Positions 45,763 to 55,059 of a stretch of 64,000 nucleotides of DNA are shown here, piece after piece. Under the pieces are notes generated by a model, which worked only from the letters and a program-made list of their open reading frames with translations, was not told the origin of the DNA and searched no databases. How positions within the stretch are numbered: position 1 is the first letter of the stretch; every line of letters begins with the position of its first letter. The stretch is from Arenibacter echinorum (lineage in GTDB: Bacteria > Bacteroidota > Bacteroidia > Flavobacteriales > Flavobacteriaceae): NCBI RefSeq assembly GCF_003259375.1, contig NZ_QLLN01000010.1, positions 62,001-126,000 of the forward strand, in the 5' to 3' direction. The translations under genes and the position numbers were made by a program.

Positions 45763-48700
45763 ATGGAGAATATTACTTTTGTGAAACATAGGAGCACTCT
45801 AGCTCGTTATTTTTCACTTATCGCTGTTGTTTTTGTTTTTGGAAGTTCATCCTCCTATAGTAATACCTATGTGTATTATCATGGGGAAAAAATATTAAAT
45901 GAAGTTAATGTTAACGGTAAATCAGATATAAAGGAGAATTCTTCAAATAGATTTTGGGATCTTTTTTCTATAGGCAATCTTGATTTATATAGAAGTGCTA
46001 TAGATTATTCAGCAGTATTTACTTCAAGCTCTGCTGATCAGATTAGTGCTATTCCCTTAACGTTATTAGTTTCATCCTCGGCTACATCAATAGATTCTGA
46101 TGGGGACGGAGTGACCAATGATAAAGAAAATGAGGACGGTACGGATCCGAACAATTCCTGCGATTTTGTTTTGGCACACCAGAATTGTGCGCCTACAACG
46201 GCTTGGAAGAATGCGGATTGTGATGGGGATGGAGTTACGAATATTAAAGAAAAGACCGATGGTACAGATCCTTTGGATTCCTGTGATTTTGTTTTAGGGC
46301 ACCAAAACTGTAGCCCTTCAACTGCATGGAAGAATGCGGACTGTGACGGTGACGGGGTGACGAACACAAAAGAAAAGGCAGATGGTACAGATCCCTTGGA
46401 TCCCTGCGATTTTATCTTGGCACATCAAAATTGTAGTCCTTCCAATGAATGGAAGACTGCAGACTGTGACGGAGATGGCGTTACGAATGAAAAGGAAAAA
46501 GAGGACGGTACAGATCCTTTGAATCCCTGTGATTTTATTTTGGCGCACCAAAACTGTAGCCCATCCACCGATTGGAAGAATGCGGACTGTGACGGCGATG
46601 GTGTTACCAATGAAAAGGAAAAGGAGGACGGTACTGATCCTTTGGACTCCTGCGATTTTATTTTGGCCCACCAAAACTGTTCTCCATCAACGGAATGGAA
46701 AAATGCCGATTGTGATGGTGATGGTGTAACTAACGAGGATGAGAAAACGGATGGCACGGATCCTTTGGATCCCTGTGATTATAATCCTGAACATATTACC
46801 TTGACCCAGAGCGGCGACTATTTGGAAGCTGATTGTGACGGGGATGGAGTGACCAACGAGGACGAGAAAGAAGACGGTACAGATCCGTTGGATTCCTGCG
46901 ATTTCGTTTTGGCCCACCAGACCGTAGCTCCTTCCAGCACATGGAACGATGAGGATTGCGATGGGGACGGGGTGACCAATGAAGATGAGAAAACCGATGG
47001 TACAGATCCATTGGACCCCTGCGATTATAACCCTGAACATATAACTTTGCCCCAGAGTGGCGACTATTTAACTGTTGATTGTGACGGGGATGGAGTGACC
47101 AATGAGGACGAGAAAGAAGACGGTACAGATCCGTTGGATTCCTGCGATTTTGTATTGGCCCACCAGACTGTAGCTCCTTCCAACACTTGGAACGACGAGG
47201 ACTGTGACGGGGATGGGGTAACCAATGAGGACGAGAAAACAGACGGGACCGATCCACTGGATCCATGCGATTATAATCCAGAAAGCGTTACGTTAACCCC
47301 TACAGTTGAATGGGAGGTTCTAGATTGTGACAATGACGGAAATCCAAATGGAACTGATCCGGATCCTCTTGTGGCAACGGCGAGGGATGACTCCGGTTCT
47401 ACCCCTGCACTGACAGAAGTGGCGATCAATATTTTGGAGAATGATGATTACTTGCCTAATAATGACCCTAACAATTTGGGTATTACGGCTTTATCCATGA
47501 TTGGAGGCAGCGCTTTAGGGACTGTTTCTTTTAATGAGGAAACTGGCTTCATGAGCTACACTCCTGTCGAATCCGAATCCAACACAACCGTTACTTTAAT
47601 TTATCAGGTATGTAACGTTATTCCTGATCCCAGTGTTTGTGCATCGGCCACGGTAACTATTGAGGTAGGTCCTGATATGGACAACACAATCGATGCGGTG
47701 GACGACAGTTATAGCGTGGATACCGATGTAAATGGAGTAATACCAGACAGCAACGTGCTGGGCAACGACACCATAAACGGCGAGGTAGTGGCCGCCACGG
47801 ACGTAGTGCTTACCTCTACGCCAACGGATGCACTTACCATAAACGAGGATGGCAGTGTTAGTGTGGCCCCCGGTACTGCCGATGGCACCTATACTATTGA
47901 ATATACTATATGTGAAGTGGCCAATACGGACAATTGCGATACGGGTACTGTCACTGTTCAGGTAGGTCCTGATATGGATAACACAATCGATGCTGTAGAC
48001 GACAGTTATAGCGTGGATACCGATGTAAATGGGGTAGTACCAGACAGCAACGTGCTCGGCAACGACACCATAAACGGGGAGGTGGTAGCCGCCGCGGACG
48101 TAGTGCTTACTTCTACGCCAACGGACGAACTTACCATAAACGAGGATGGCAGTGTTAGCGTGGCCCCCGGCACTGCCGATGGCATCTATACTATTGAATA
48201 TACTATATGTGAAGTGGCGAATACGGACAATTGCGATACGGGTACTGTCACTGTTCAGGTAGGTCCTGATATGGATAACACAATCGATGCGGTGGACGAC
48301 AGTTATAGCGTGGATACCGATGTAAGTGGAGTAATACCAGACAGCAACGTGCTCGGCAACGACACCATAAACGGGGAGGTGGTAGCCGCTGCGGACGTAG
48401 TGCTTACCTCTACGCCAACGGACGAACTTACTATAAACGAGGATGGCAGTGTAAGTGTGGCTCCCGGTACTGCCGATGGCACCTACACTATTGAATATAC
48501 TATCTGTGAAGTGGCCAATACGGAAAATTGTGATACAGCTACGGTAACCGTTCAGGTAGGCCCTGATATGGACAATGTGATCGATGCGGTAGATGACACT
48601 TATGGCGTGGAAACTGGAGTTAGTGGTGTTATACCCGATAGCAACGTGCTGGGCAATGACACCATAAACGGGGAGGTGGTAGCCGCTGCGGACGTAGTGC

Positions 48701-49770
48701 TTACCTCTACGGCAACGGACGAACTTACCATAAACGAGGATGGTAGTGTTAGCGTGGCCCCCGGTACTGCCGATGGCACTTACACTATAGCATATACAAT
48801 CTGTGAAGTTTCCAATACGGACAATTGTGATACAGCTACGGTAACCGTTCAGGTAGGTCCTGATATGGACAATGTGATCGATGCGGTGGATGACACTTAT
48901 GGCGTGGAAACCGGAGTTAGTGGTGTTATACCCGATAGCAATGTGCTGGGGAACGATACCATCAACGGCGAGGTGGTAGCCGCTGAGGAGGTAGTGCTTA
49001 CCTCTACGGCAACGGACGAACTTACCATAAACGAGGATGGCAGCGTTAGCATTGCCCCTGGTACTGCCGATGGCATCTACACCATAGAATATACCATATG
49101 TGAAGTGGCCAATACGGACAATTGCGATACTGGGACGGTAACCGTTCAGGTAGGTCCTGATATGGACAATGTAATTATTGCGGTGGACGATGCCTATATA
49201 ACAGATACGGATAACACTGGACTGATCCTGGACAGCAACGTGCTGGACAACGATACCCTTAATGGCGATCCGGTAGCTGCTACAGATGTGGTGCTTACTT
49301 CTACGCCAACGGCTGTTCTTACGATCAATGAGGATGGAAGTGTAAGTGTGGCCCCGGGTACTGCCGATGGCACTTACACAATAGAGTATATGATCTGTGA
49401 GGCTGCCAATGCTGAAAACTGTGATACTGGCACGGTAACGGTGACTGTAGAAGAAGGGGATGAGGATGAAAAAATTGAAGTAAATCAACTCGTGACCCCT
49501 AATTCGGATGGTAAAAACGACTTCCTATTTATTAGAGGGGTTAGAAACGCCAATAACAATACCTTGAAAATCTTCAATAGATGGGGTGTTTCTGTTTATG
49601 AGGGAAAAGGGTATAATAATCAAAATAATGTATTTGACGGTAGATCCAAGGCAAGATCTACTGTGACTGGAAACAATTATTTGCCCGCAGGAGTTTATTA
49701 TTATATTTTTCAATATGAAAATAAACAGCAGAATATTACAGATAGTGGTTATATTTATGTGAGTAAATAA
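45763..49770 (+). CDS. Repeat adhesin with TSP3 and Ig-like repeats and a type B T9SS sorting domain
   Basis: 1335 residues, secreted. Signal peptide (about 1-34); ten thrombospondin type 3-like calcium-binding repeats plus a degenerate eleventh (about 108-535, each around DCDGDGVTNEDEKEDGTDPL); one diverged Ig-like unit (about 540-634); six near-identical 99-residue Ig/cadherin-like units (about 635-1229, IDAVDDSYSVDTDVNGVIPD); and a C-terminal gliding-motility-type sorting domain (about 1235-1335, VNQLVTPNSDGKNDFLFIRG, RWGVSVYEGKGYNN, LPAGVYYYIFQY). The last domain matches the type B class, whose substrates usually pair with an SprF-like protein, which is the next gene. Probably surface adhesion; ligand unknown. 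Confidence 0.92.
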   Translation: MENITFVKHRSTLARYFSLIAVVFVFGSSSSYSNTYVYYHGEKILNEVNVNGKSDIKENSSNRFWDLFSIGNLDLYRSAIDYSAVFTSSSADQISAIPLTLLVSSSATSIDSDGDGVTNDKENEDGTDPNNSCDFVLAHQNCAPTTAWKNADCDGDGVTNIKEKTDGTDPLDSCDFVLGHQNCSPSTAWKNADCDGDGVTNTKEKADGTDPLDPCDFILAHQNCSPSNEWKTADCDGDGVTNEKEKEDGTDPLNPCDFILAHQNCSPSTDWKNADCDGDGVTNEKEKEDGTDPLDSCDFILAHQNCSPSTEWKNADCDGDGVTNEDEKTDGTDPLDPCDYNPEHITLTQSGDYLEADCDGDGVTNEDEKEDGTDPLDSCDFVLAHQTVAPSSTWNDEDCDGDGVTNEDEKTDGTDPLDPCDYNPEHITLPQSGDYLTVDCDGDGVTNEDEKEDGTDPLDSCDFVLAHQTVAPSNTWNDEDCDGDGVTNEDEKTDGTDPLDPCDYNPESVTLTPTVEWEVLDCDNDGNPNGTDPDPLVATARDDSGSTPALTEVAINILENDDYLPNNDPNNLGITALSMIGGSALGTVSFNEETGFMSYTPVESESNTTVTLIYQVCNVIPDPSVCASATVTIEVGPDMDNTIDAVDDSYSVDTDVNGVIPDSNVLGNDTINGEVVAATDVVLTSTPTDALTINEDGSVSVAPGTADGTYTIEYTICEVANTDNCDTGTVTVQVGPDMDNTIDAVDDSYSVDTDVNGVVPDSNVLGNDTINGEVVAAADVVLTSTPTDELTINEDGSVSVAPGTADGIYTIEYTICEVANTDNCDTGTVTVQVGPDMDNTIDAVDDSYSVDTDVSGVIPDSNVLGNDTINGEVVAAADVVLTSTPTDELTINEDGSVSVAPGTADGTYTIEYTICEVANTENCDTATVTVQVGPDMDNVIDAVDDTYGVETGVSGVIPDSNVLGNDTINGEVVAAADVVLTSTATDELTINEDGSVSVAPGTADGTYTIAYTICEVSNTDNCDTATVTVQVGPDMDNVIDAVDDTYGVETGVSGVIPDSNVLGNDTINGEVVAAEEVVLTSTATDELTINEDGSVSIAPGTADGIYTIEYTICEVANTDNCDTGTVTVQVGPDMDNVIIAVDDAYITDTDNTGLILDSNVLDNDTLNGDPVAATDVVLTSTPTAVLTINEDGSVSVAPGTADGTYTIEYMICEAANAENCDTGTVTVTVEEGDEDEKIEVNQLVTPNSDGKNDFLFIRGVRNANNNTLKIFNRWGVSVYEGKGYNNQNNVFDGRSKARSTVTGNNYLPAGVYYYIFQYENKQQNITDSGYIYVSK
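46090..47370 (+). repeat. Tandem TSP3-like repeat tract
   Basis: Ten copies of a D-x-D-x-D-G type unit (DCDGDGVTN) spaced about 40 residues, in two alternating flavours: one with CDFILAHQNCSPST and a later pair alternating CDYNPEHITL with CDFVLAHQTVAP. Repeated at the DNA level with synonymous drift. Confidence 0.9.
47668..49449 (+). repeat. Six tandem 297-bp Ig-like repeats
   Basis: Unit boundaries (GGTCCTGATATGGA, or GGCCCT in one) fall at 47668, 47965, 48262, 48559, 48856 and 49153, exactly 297 bp apart. Units 1-5 are nearly identical; unit 6 is the most diverged. Confidence 0.93.
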
Positions 49771-49785
49771 AATATTTTATAGTAG

Positions 49786-50739
49786 ATGATATATAAAAAG
49801 AGTCTCCTCGTTACCGTTTTAATGTTGTTTTCCCTTTTTGCAGGTCTTTACGCCCAGCAAGATGCACAGTATACCCAGTATATGTACAATACCATGAGTG
49901 TAAACCCGGCGTATGCGGGTTCTAGGGGGCAATTAAGTGCAGCGGCGCTTTACCGGTCCCAGTGGGTTGGCCTGGAAGGAGCACCAAAAACACAGACTTT
50001 AAACCTGCATTCGCCAATAAGGAATAGCAGATTGGGTTACGGTATTTCCGTAATCAATGATAATATTGGGGATGGTGTGGTTCAGGAAACCCAGTTCGAT
50101 GCCGTATTGTCATATACCGTTGATGTTTCTTTGGATGCCAAATTATCCTTTGGATTGAAAGTAGGGGGGAATATGTTGAGTCTGGATTTTAATGGATTGA
50201 ACAATTTTGATTCTGAAAATATTCAAGGCGAGAACATCGACAATAAGTTTTCCCCTAATTTTGGAGTAGGTGTGTATTATCATACAGATAAGTTTTATGC
50301 CGGACTTTCCGCCCCAAATATGGTGGAAACCGAATATTTTGATAATTCCCAACGAGATGCCAATTCAGTGCAGTTCCTTTCCAAGGAAAGAATGAATTTT
50401 TATTTAATTACTGGTTACGTCTTTGATCTTAATAATAATTTTAAGTTCAAACCTGCCGTTTTGACCAAAGTAGTGGGCGGGGCACCCTTGCAAATAGATT
50501 TATCCGCCAGTTTCTTGTTCAATGACAAGTTTAGTTTTGGTGCAGCCTATAGATGGGATGCGGCATTGAGTGGTCTTCTCGGCTTTCAGCTGAGCGATCA
50601 GTTTATGATTGGTCTGGCTTATGATAGGGAAACTACCGAGTTGGGAGGCACCCAATTTAATGACGGGTCCTTTGAAGTGTTTTTAAGATTTGAACTGGTT
50701 AAATCGTTCCGAAGAATGGTATCTCCGCGTTTCTTTTAA
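49786..50739 (+). CDS. PorP/SprF-family outer membrane protein
   Basis: 317 residues. Signal peptide (about 1-23) followed by the hallmark QQDAQYTQYMYNTMSVNPAY and AGSRG, then a repetitive beta-strand pattern ending with an aromatic residue (SPRFF). SprF in Flavobacterium johnsoniae is needed for secretion and anchoring of the type B substrate SprB; PorP-like genes commonly follow type B substrate genes. It starts 16 bp after the adhesin, so it is the likely dedicated partner. Confidence 0.93.
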   Translation: MIYKKSLLVTVLMLFSLFAGLYAQQDAQYTQYMYNTMSVNPAYAGSRGQLSAAALYRSQWVGLEGAPKTQTLNLHSPIRNSRLGYGISVINDNIGDGVVQETQFDAVLSYTVDVSLDAKLSFGLKVGGNMLSLDFNGLNNFDSENIQGENIDNKFSPNFGVGVYYHTDKFYAGLSAPNMVETEYFDNSQRDANSVQFLSKERMNFYLITGYVFDLNNNFKFKPAVLTKVVGGAPLQIDLSASFLFNDKFSFGAAYRWDAALSGLLGFQLSDQFMIGLAYDRETTELGGTQFNDGSFEVFLRFELVKSFRRMVSPRFF

Positions 50740-50749
50740 AAAAAATAAA

Positions 50750-52687
50750 ATGATAAAAAGAATTTTTTTGCTGACAGTATTATTTTCTGTCCTTGGTAAC
50801 GTTCTCATTGCCCAGGATAGATTGATAAATAAGGCAGATGAAAAATATAGTGACTATTCCTTTAGTCCGGCCATTGATATCTATAAACGTGTATTGGACA
50901 AGGGATATACGTCAGCGGATTTGTTAATGAAACTAGGAAATTCTTATTATTTTAATGCGGAATACAAAGAGGCATCAGAAATTTACAAAAGACTCCTAAG
51001 TGAATACAAAGAGGGAATTGGACCGGAGTATTATTTTAGATATGCCCAGACGTTGAGATCATTGGGGGAATATGATTTGTCCAAGGATGTAATGGCAGAG
51101 TTTTCCCAAATAACTTCAGCAGATGTTAGGGCCAACCTTTATATGGCCGAAAGGGACTACTTGGCAGAAATTGAGAAAAATTCAGGGAGATATGAAATAG
51201 GCAAATTTGCCTTCAATTCCAGGTATTCGGATTTTGCCCCTTCCTTTTATGGGCAAGGGCTGATATTCTCCTCAGATAGGGATACCGGTAATTTGGCTCG
51301 ATATAGACATACTTGGAATTCCAAAGATTTCTTGGATCTGTACAAGGTAAATGCAGATAGTGTCTCTGAAAACAAGGTGGTTAAATTTGGTGACAATATA
51401 AATACCAGATATCACGAATCTACTTCGGTTTTTACAAAGGATGGTAACACCCTTTATTTTACGAGAAATAATCTATTTGATGGCAAAACAGTAAAAGATG
51501 AGAAGGGAGTTGTACGCCTAAAGATCTTCAAAGCAGTTAAAGAAAACGGAATATGGACCCAGATTGAGGAGCTTCCATTTAATAGTGAATCCTATTCCAT
51601 AGCACACCCTACCCTTAGTCCAGACGAAAAAATATTATATTTTGCCTCCGATATGCCAGGTACCTATGGGGAGTCGGATATTTTTAAAGTCGCCATTAAT
51701 AGTGATGGTACTTATGGGACTCCAGTAAATTTGGGAAATATTATCAATACTGAAGCTAGGGAAACCTTCCCTTATGTTACCAGTGAAAATGTACTATATT
51801 TTTCTTCCGATGGTCATCCCGGATTGGGTGGCTTGGACATATTTGCTACGAAAATTTCCAACAGTCAGTATATAGGGACCGTATTAAATGTAGGAAAGCC
51901 CGTAAACAGTGAGTTGGATGATTTTACCTTCATTATAAATGAAGAAACCAGAAACGGCTATTTTGCTTCGAACCGGGAGAATGGAGTGGGTGAGGACGAT
52001 ATCTATAGTTTTGTAGAGACTAAAAAATTGGAATTCGATTGTATAAAACCAATTACGGGTACCGTAAGGGATAAAATATCCAATGAAGTCTTGGTTGGGG
52101 CAACGGTAAAGGTTATAGATGAAAACAATGAGGAATTGGCATCGGCAATTACGGATTCAAATGGTAACTATAGTATTACCATAGACTGTAATAAAGGTAA
52201 CTTTGTCAGGGCTACCATGCAAGGATATGTACCTTCCGAAGAGTACCTGAATATATCCGATAGCAAGCCATTGATCGTAGATTTCTATTTGGAAAGAGAT
52301 ACCGTAACAGCGGGCTATGGGGACGATTTGGCCAAATTATTGCAGCTAAGTACCATTTATTTTGATTTTGATAGATATAATGTTAGGCCGGACGCTGAAA
52401 TTGAAATTCAAAAGGTAATTGCAGCCATGGAAAAGTATCCTAGTTTAAAACTCAAGGTTACTTCCCATACGGATAGTCAAGGGGTTGATGCCTATAATCT
52501 TTGGTTATCACAAAAAAGAGCTGAATCTACCGTAGCGTATATGGTTTCAAAAGGAATTGCTAAGGAACGTTTGCAGGGTGAAGGCTTTGGAGAGACCCGT
52601 TTAGTGAATAGGTGTGTCAATGGTGTAAGATGCTCTAAAGCTGAACATCAACTGAACAGAAGGTCCGAATTCCTGATTTTGGAATAG
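50750..52687 (+). CDS. PorE-like OmpA-family protein
   Basis: 645 residues from ATG 50750 (MIKRIFLLTVLFSVLGNVLI, signal peptide). The frame extends upstream into the SprF gene but that part is not a signal sequence. Domains: TPR-like helices (about 30-130), WD40/PD40-like propeller (about 150-430, HPTLSPDEKILYFASDMPGT), CarboxypepD_reg-like beta domain (about 445-525) and OmpA-like peptidoglycan-binding domain (about 535-645, IYFDFDRYNVRPDAEIEIQK). The four-part layout is that of PorE, which anchors T9SS parts to peptidoglycan. Last gene of the adhesin-SprF-PorE operon. Confidence 0.93.
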   Translation: MIKRIFLLTVLFSVLGNVLIAQDRLINKADEKYSDYSFSPAIDIYKRVLDKGYTSADLLMKLGNSYYFNAEYKEASEIYKRLLSEYKEGIGPEYYFRYAQTLRSLGEYDLSKDVMAEFSQITSADVRANLYMAERDYLAEIEKNSGRYEIGKFAFNSRYSDFAPSFYGQGLIFSSDRDTGNLARYRHTWNSKDFLDLYKVNADSVSENKVVKFGDNINTRYHESTSVFTKDGNTLYFTRNNLFDGKTVKDEKGVVRLKIFKAVKENGIWTQIEELPFNSESYSIAHPTLSPDEKILYFASDMPGTYGESDIFKVAINSDGTYGTPVNLGNIINTEARETFPYVTSENVLYFSSDGHPGLGGLDIFATKISNSQYIGTVLNVGKPVNSELDDFTFIINEETRNGYFASNRENGVGEDDIYSFVETKKLEFDCIKPITGTVRDKISNEVLVGATVKVIDENNEELASAITDSNGNYSITIDCNKGNFVRATMQGYVPSEEYLNISDSKPLIVDFYLERDTVTAGYGDDLAKLLQLSTIYFDFDRYNVRPDAEIEIQKVIAAMEKYPSLKLKVTSHTDSQGVDAYNLWLSQKRAESTVAYMVSKGIAKERLQGEGFGETRLVNRCVNGVRCSKAEHQLNRRSEFLILE

Positions 52688-53005
52688 ATTTTCTCTCAAA
52701 ATAAAATAAAAAGCAGCTGTTTTCACAGCTGCTTTTTTATGCACAATTGTCAAGGTTTAATACATGGTAATAGTATTATAAGTCCTTTGACTTTATTGAT
52801 GTTTGCTGATCCTTTGGTCCGCAAATCCTCTTAAGGGACCTCCTTACCACAGTATTTTGGTACTTCACAACATATTGTTCCGTGCACTTTTATTTTTTAA
52901 TATTTTCACCACTTGATTCTGGAATCCATGGTTTCGGTAATGTTAAATAAAGGCTTGGCTGCATTATTTATATAAATATTTGCCAGTCGTAATTGGGAAT
53001 AATAG
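52688..53005. other. Intergenic region after the PorE-like gene
   Basis: 318 bp. It holds the terminator at 52709 and otherwise AT-rich DNA with no gene and no perfect TAnnTTTG box; the nearest is AATATTTG, about 30 bp before the next ATG. Confidence 0.55.
52709..52740 (+). terminator. Terminator of the adhesin-SprF-PorE operon
   Basis: AAAAGCAGCTGT pairs with ACAGCTGCTTTT across a 4-base loop, followed by a T run. 21 bp after the stop. Confidence 0.9.
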
Positions 53006-54673
53006 ATGTCTTTTGGATCCAAATTTTTGAGTCAGAAATTAAAACAAACTGTTTTAATAGTTTTGTTTGTAGTTTTTAGTATCCCTGTATTTGCTCAGGT
53101 TACTGGAGATTATAGGTCGAAGGCTACAGGAAATTGGGGTAGTGCAAGCACATGGCAAATTTATAATGGTATTGCATGGGTAAATGCCACATCATATCCA
53201 GGTCAAAATAGTAATGTGGGTACGGTAACCATAGGTAGTGGTAATACTGTAACGCTAAATGTAAACATAACTTCCTATACCATAGACAAGCTTATTATTG
53301 GAAACGAATCCGGTGCTGATGACACCCTTTCGCTACCAAATAATGGAGATTTTTATGTCAACATAATGTTAATAGCCGTACAAAGTGATGGTGTTTTAAC
53401 TTGGGTCCAAAATGCCGACCTTCATTTGCCCTCAGAAGCAATAATTTATAACAATGGAGGGCATATTGATACAGACAAAAATTGTAATAATTCCCAAAGA
53501 ATTTACTTAGGAACAAGGGAGTTTTCTTCTTGTAAAGGAAACGGTAATTATGAATATTCTTTCGACGAAATAGAATCGGCACTTCCTCCTCCAACCAGTA
53601 ATGGGGATATTACCGAATGTGCCCAAAATCCAATACAGACCCTCACTGCTTCCGCTACCCCACCATCCGGGGCCCATGTGGTATGGTATACGGCTACAAG
53701 TGGTGGTTCTCCAGTTTCTCCTACCTTAAACTCGGTGGGTAATGTAACCTTTTACGGAGAAAGTGTGGATAATTCAGATTCAAGTCGTAGAAGTTTATTT
53801 AGAACTGCTGTAAAACTAACCATTCTTCCAAGACCTACGATATCCGTTTCTAGTCCTCCAACATGTGTATTTAGGCTATTTTCACCTACTACCTACCAAT
53901 TGGAAGTAACCGTTAGTACGGGAACAGTAACAAGCACGGCTGGGACCGTTACAAATACATCGGGTAATGTATGGGCCATAACCAATGTTCCTTCCGGAAC
54001 CAACATTGTGGTAACGGTGACTGGGGCCAATGGTTGTACAAATCAATTACCTGTTACTGCCCCCAATTGCGCCTGCCCAGTAGTGAATTCACCTAGCAGT
54101 GGTGGCAACAAATCCTATTGCCTAGGAGATGCAGTACCAAGCATAACCGCATCGGTAGGTTTTGGGGAGACGGTGGACTGGTACGATTCGCCCAGTGGAG
54201 GTACTTTATTACTATTGGGCAATACAACTTATACTCCCAGCGGTCCAGGGACTTTTTACGCGGAAGCACGGAATACCACAACCAATTGCCGCAGTGGCGC
54301 CAGAACGGCAATCGTTGTTACGCAAGATACCCCACCTACGGCTACCATTGGACCGGATCAATCAATTTTTACAGGTGGCAATGCCATTTTTACCGTAACC
54401 GCAACTAATGCAGATACCTTTCAATGGCAGGTAAGTACAGATGGGGGAACTGTCTTCAACAACATTTCAAACGGTGCGGAGTATGCCGGAACGCAATCTA
54501 CAGCCTTGACTGTTAAGACTGCTGGAGCCGATAAAAATGGATATAGGTATCGTGTTTTGGCCTCAAAATCGGGATCAAGTTGTCCCTCTACTACGTCATC
54601 CTCGGCCTTGCTCACGGTTAAGGTAAGAACGGTTATTACCAACAGGAAAATAACCTATAGGGTTGATATGTAA
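53006..54673 (+). CDS. Secreted Ig-like protein with VITNR-type C-terminal tail
   Basis: 555 residues. Signal peptide (about 1-31, KQTVLIVLFVVFSIPVFAQ), a beta-helix-like N-terminal region (GNWGSASTWQIYNGIAWVNA, then GTVTIGSGNTVTLNVNIT), and three to four Ig-like modules with paired Cys (ECAQNPIQTLTASATPPSGA; SYCLGDAVPSITASVGFGET; a final DQSIFTGGNAIFTVTATNAD). It ends VRTVITNRKITYRVDM. Neither the type A nor type B T9SS domain is recognisable. The tail is shared with the next gene. Function unknown; probably surface or extracellular. Confidence 0.85.
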   Translation: MSFGSKFLSQKLKQTVLIVLFVVFSIPVFAQVTGDYRSKATGNWGSASTWQIYNGIAWVNATSYPGQNSNVGTVTIGSGNTVTLNVNITSYTIDKLIIGNESGADDTLSLPNNGDFYVNIMLIAVQSDGVLTWVQNADLHLPSEAIIYNNGGHIDTDKNCNNSQRIYLGTREFSSCKGNGNYEYSFDEIESALPPPTSNGDITECAQNPIQTLTASATPPSGAHVVWYTATSGGSPVSPTLNSVGNVTFYGESVDNSDSSRRSLFRTAVKLTILPRPTISVSSPPTCVFRLFSPTTYQLEVTVSTGTVTSTAGTVTNTSGNVWAITNVPSGTNIVVTVTGANGCTNQLPVTAPNCACPVVNSPSSGGNKSYCLGDAVPSITASVGFGETVDWYDSPSGGTLLLLGNTTYTPSGPGTFYAEARNTTTNCRSGARTAIVVTQDTPPTATIGPDQSIFTGGNAIFTVTATNADTFQWQVSTDGGTVFNNISNGAEYAGTQSTALTVKTAGADKNGYRYRVLASKSGSSCPSTTSSSALLTVKVRTVITNRKITYRVDM

Positions 54674-55059
54674 TCGTTTTACTAGGACCTTTATTCAAAA
54701 CCATTGCCATTTTAATTGCCTTTCTAAATTGAATGTTACAGAACCTTGATTGTAGGGGGGTATCGTCCAAATACACTGAAAGATTAGTCAATTTCCAGAT
54801 ATCCATTTAGCGAAAATAGCAGAAAATACGGTATTCACTGTCGTTTAAGTACTTTACACAACATAATTTAGGTATCCGGCTTCTTCCGATATATTTTTAA
54901 GCTCAATTCTACTTGTTTTACTAAGGTTGAAAAACTTGAAACGCTAAAAAGTAGGATAAAAAAACCAATATTATCAGAGTTAAAGACCAACATAAAGCCA
55001 GGCCAAAAGCATTTAGGCGTATAATAGCGTACTTTAATGCGGTGACCCTTATTCTAAGA
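54674..55059. other. Intergenic region before the first paralog
   Basis: 386 bp, AT-rich. No terminator with a T run, no TAnnTTTG match and no plausible gene were found. Open frames on the minus strand across its right end are shadows of the next gene. Confidence 0.55.

Noticed and set aside
47668-49449. Regular tandem repeats considered as a CRISPR array
   Set aside because: Units are 297 bp, fully coding and without unique spacers; they encode Ig-like modules.
47596-49488. Open frame of 630 codons on the minus strand
   Set aside because: Lies entirely antisense to the adhesin's Ig-like repeats. The 297-bp period is a multiple of three, so one stop-free antisense unit stays open in all copies. 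Its residues are rich in His, Tyr, Ile and Arg with no domain.
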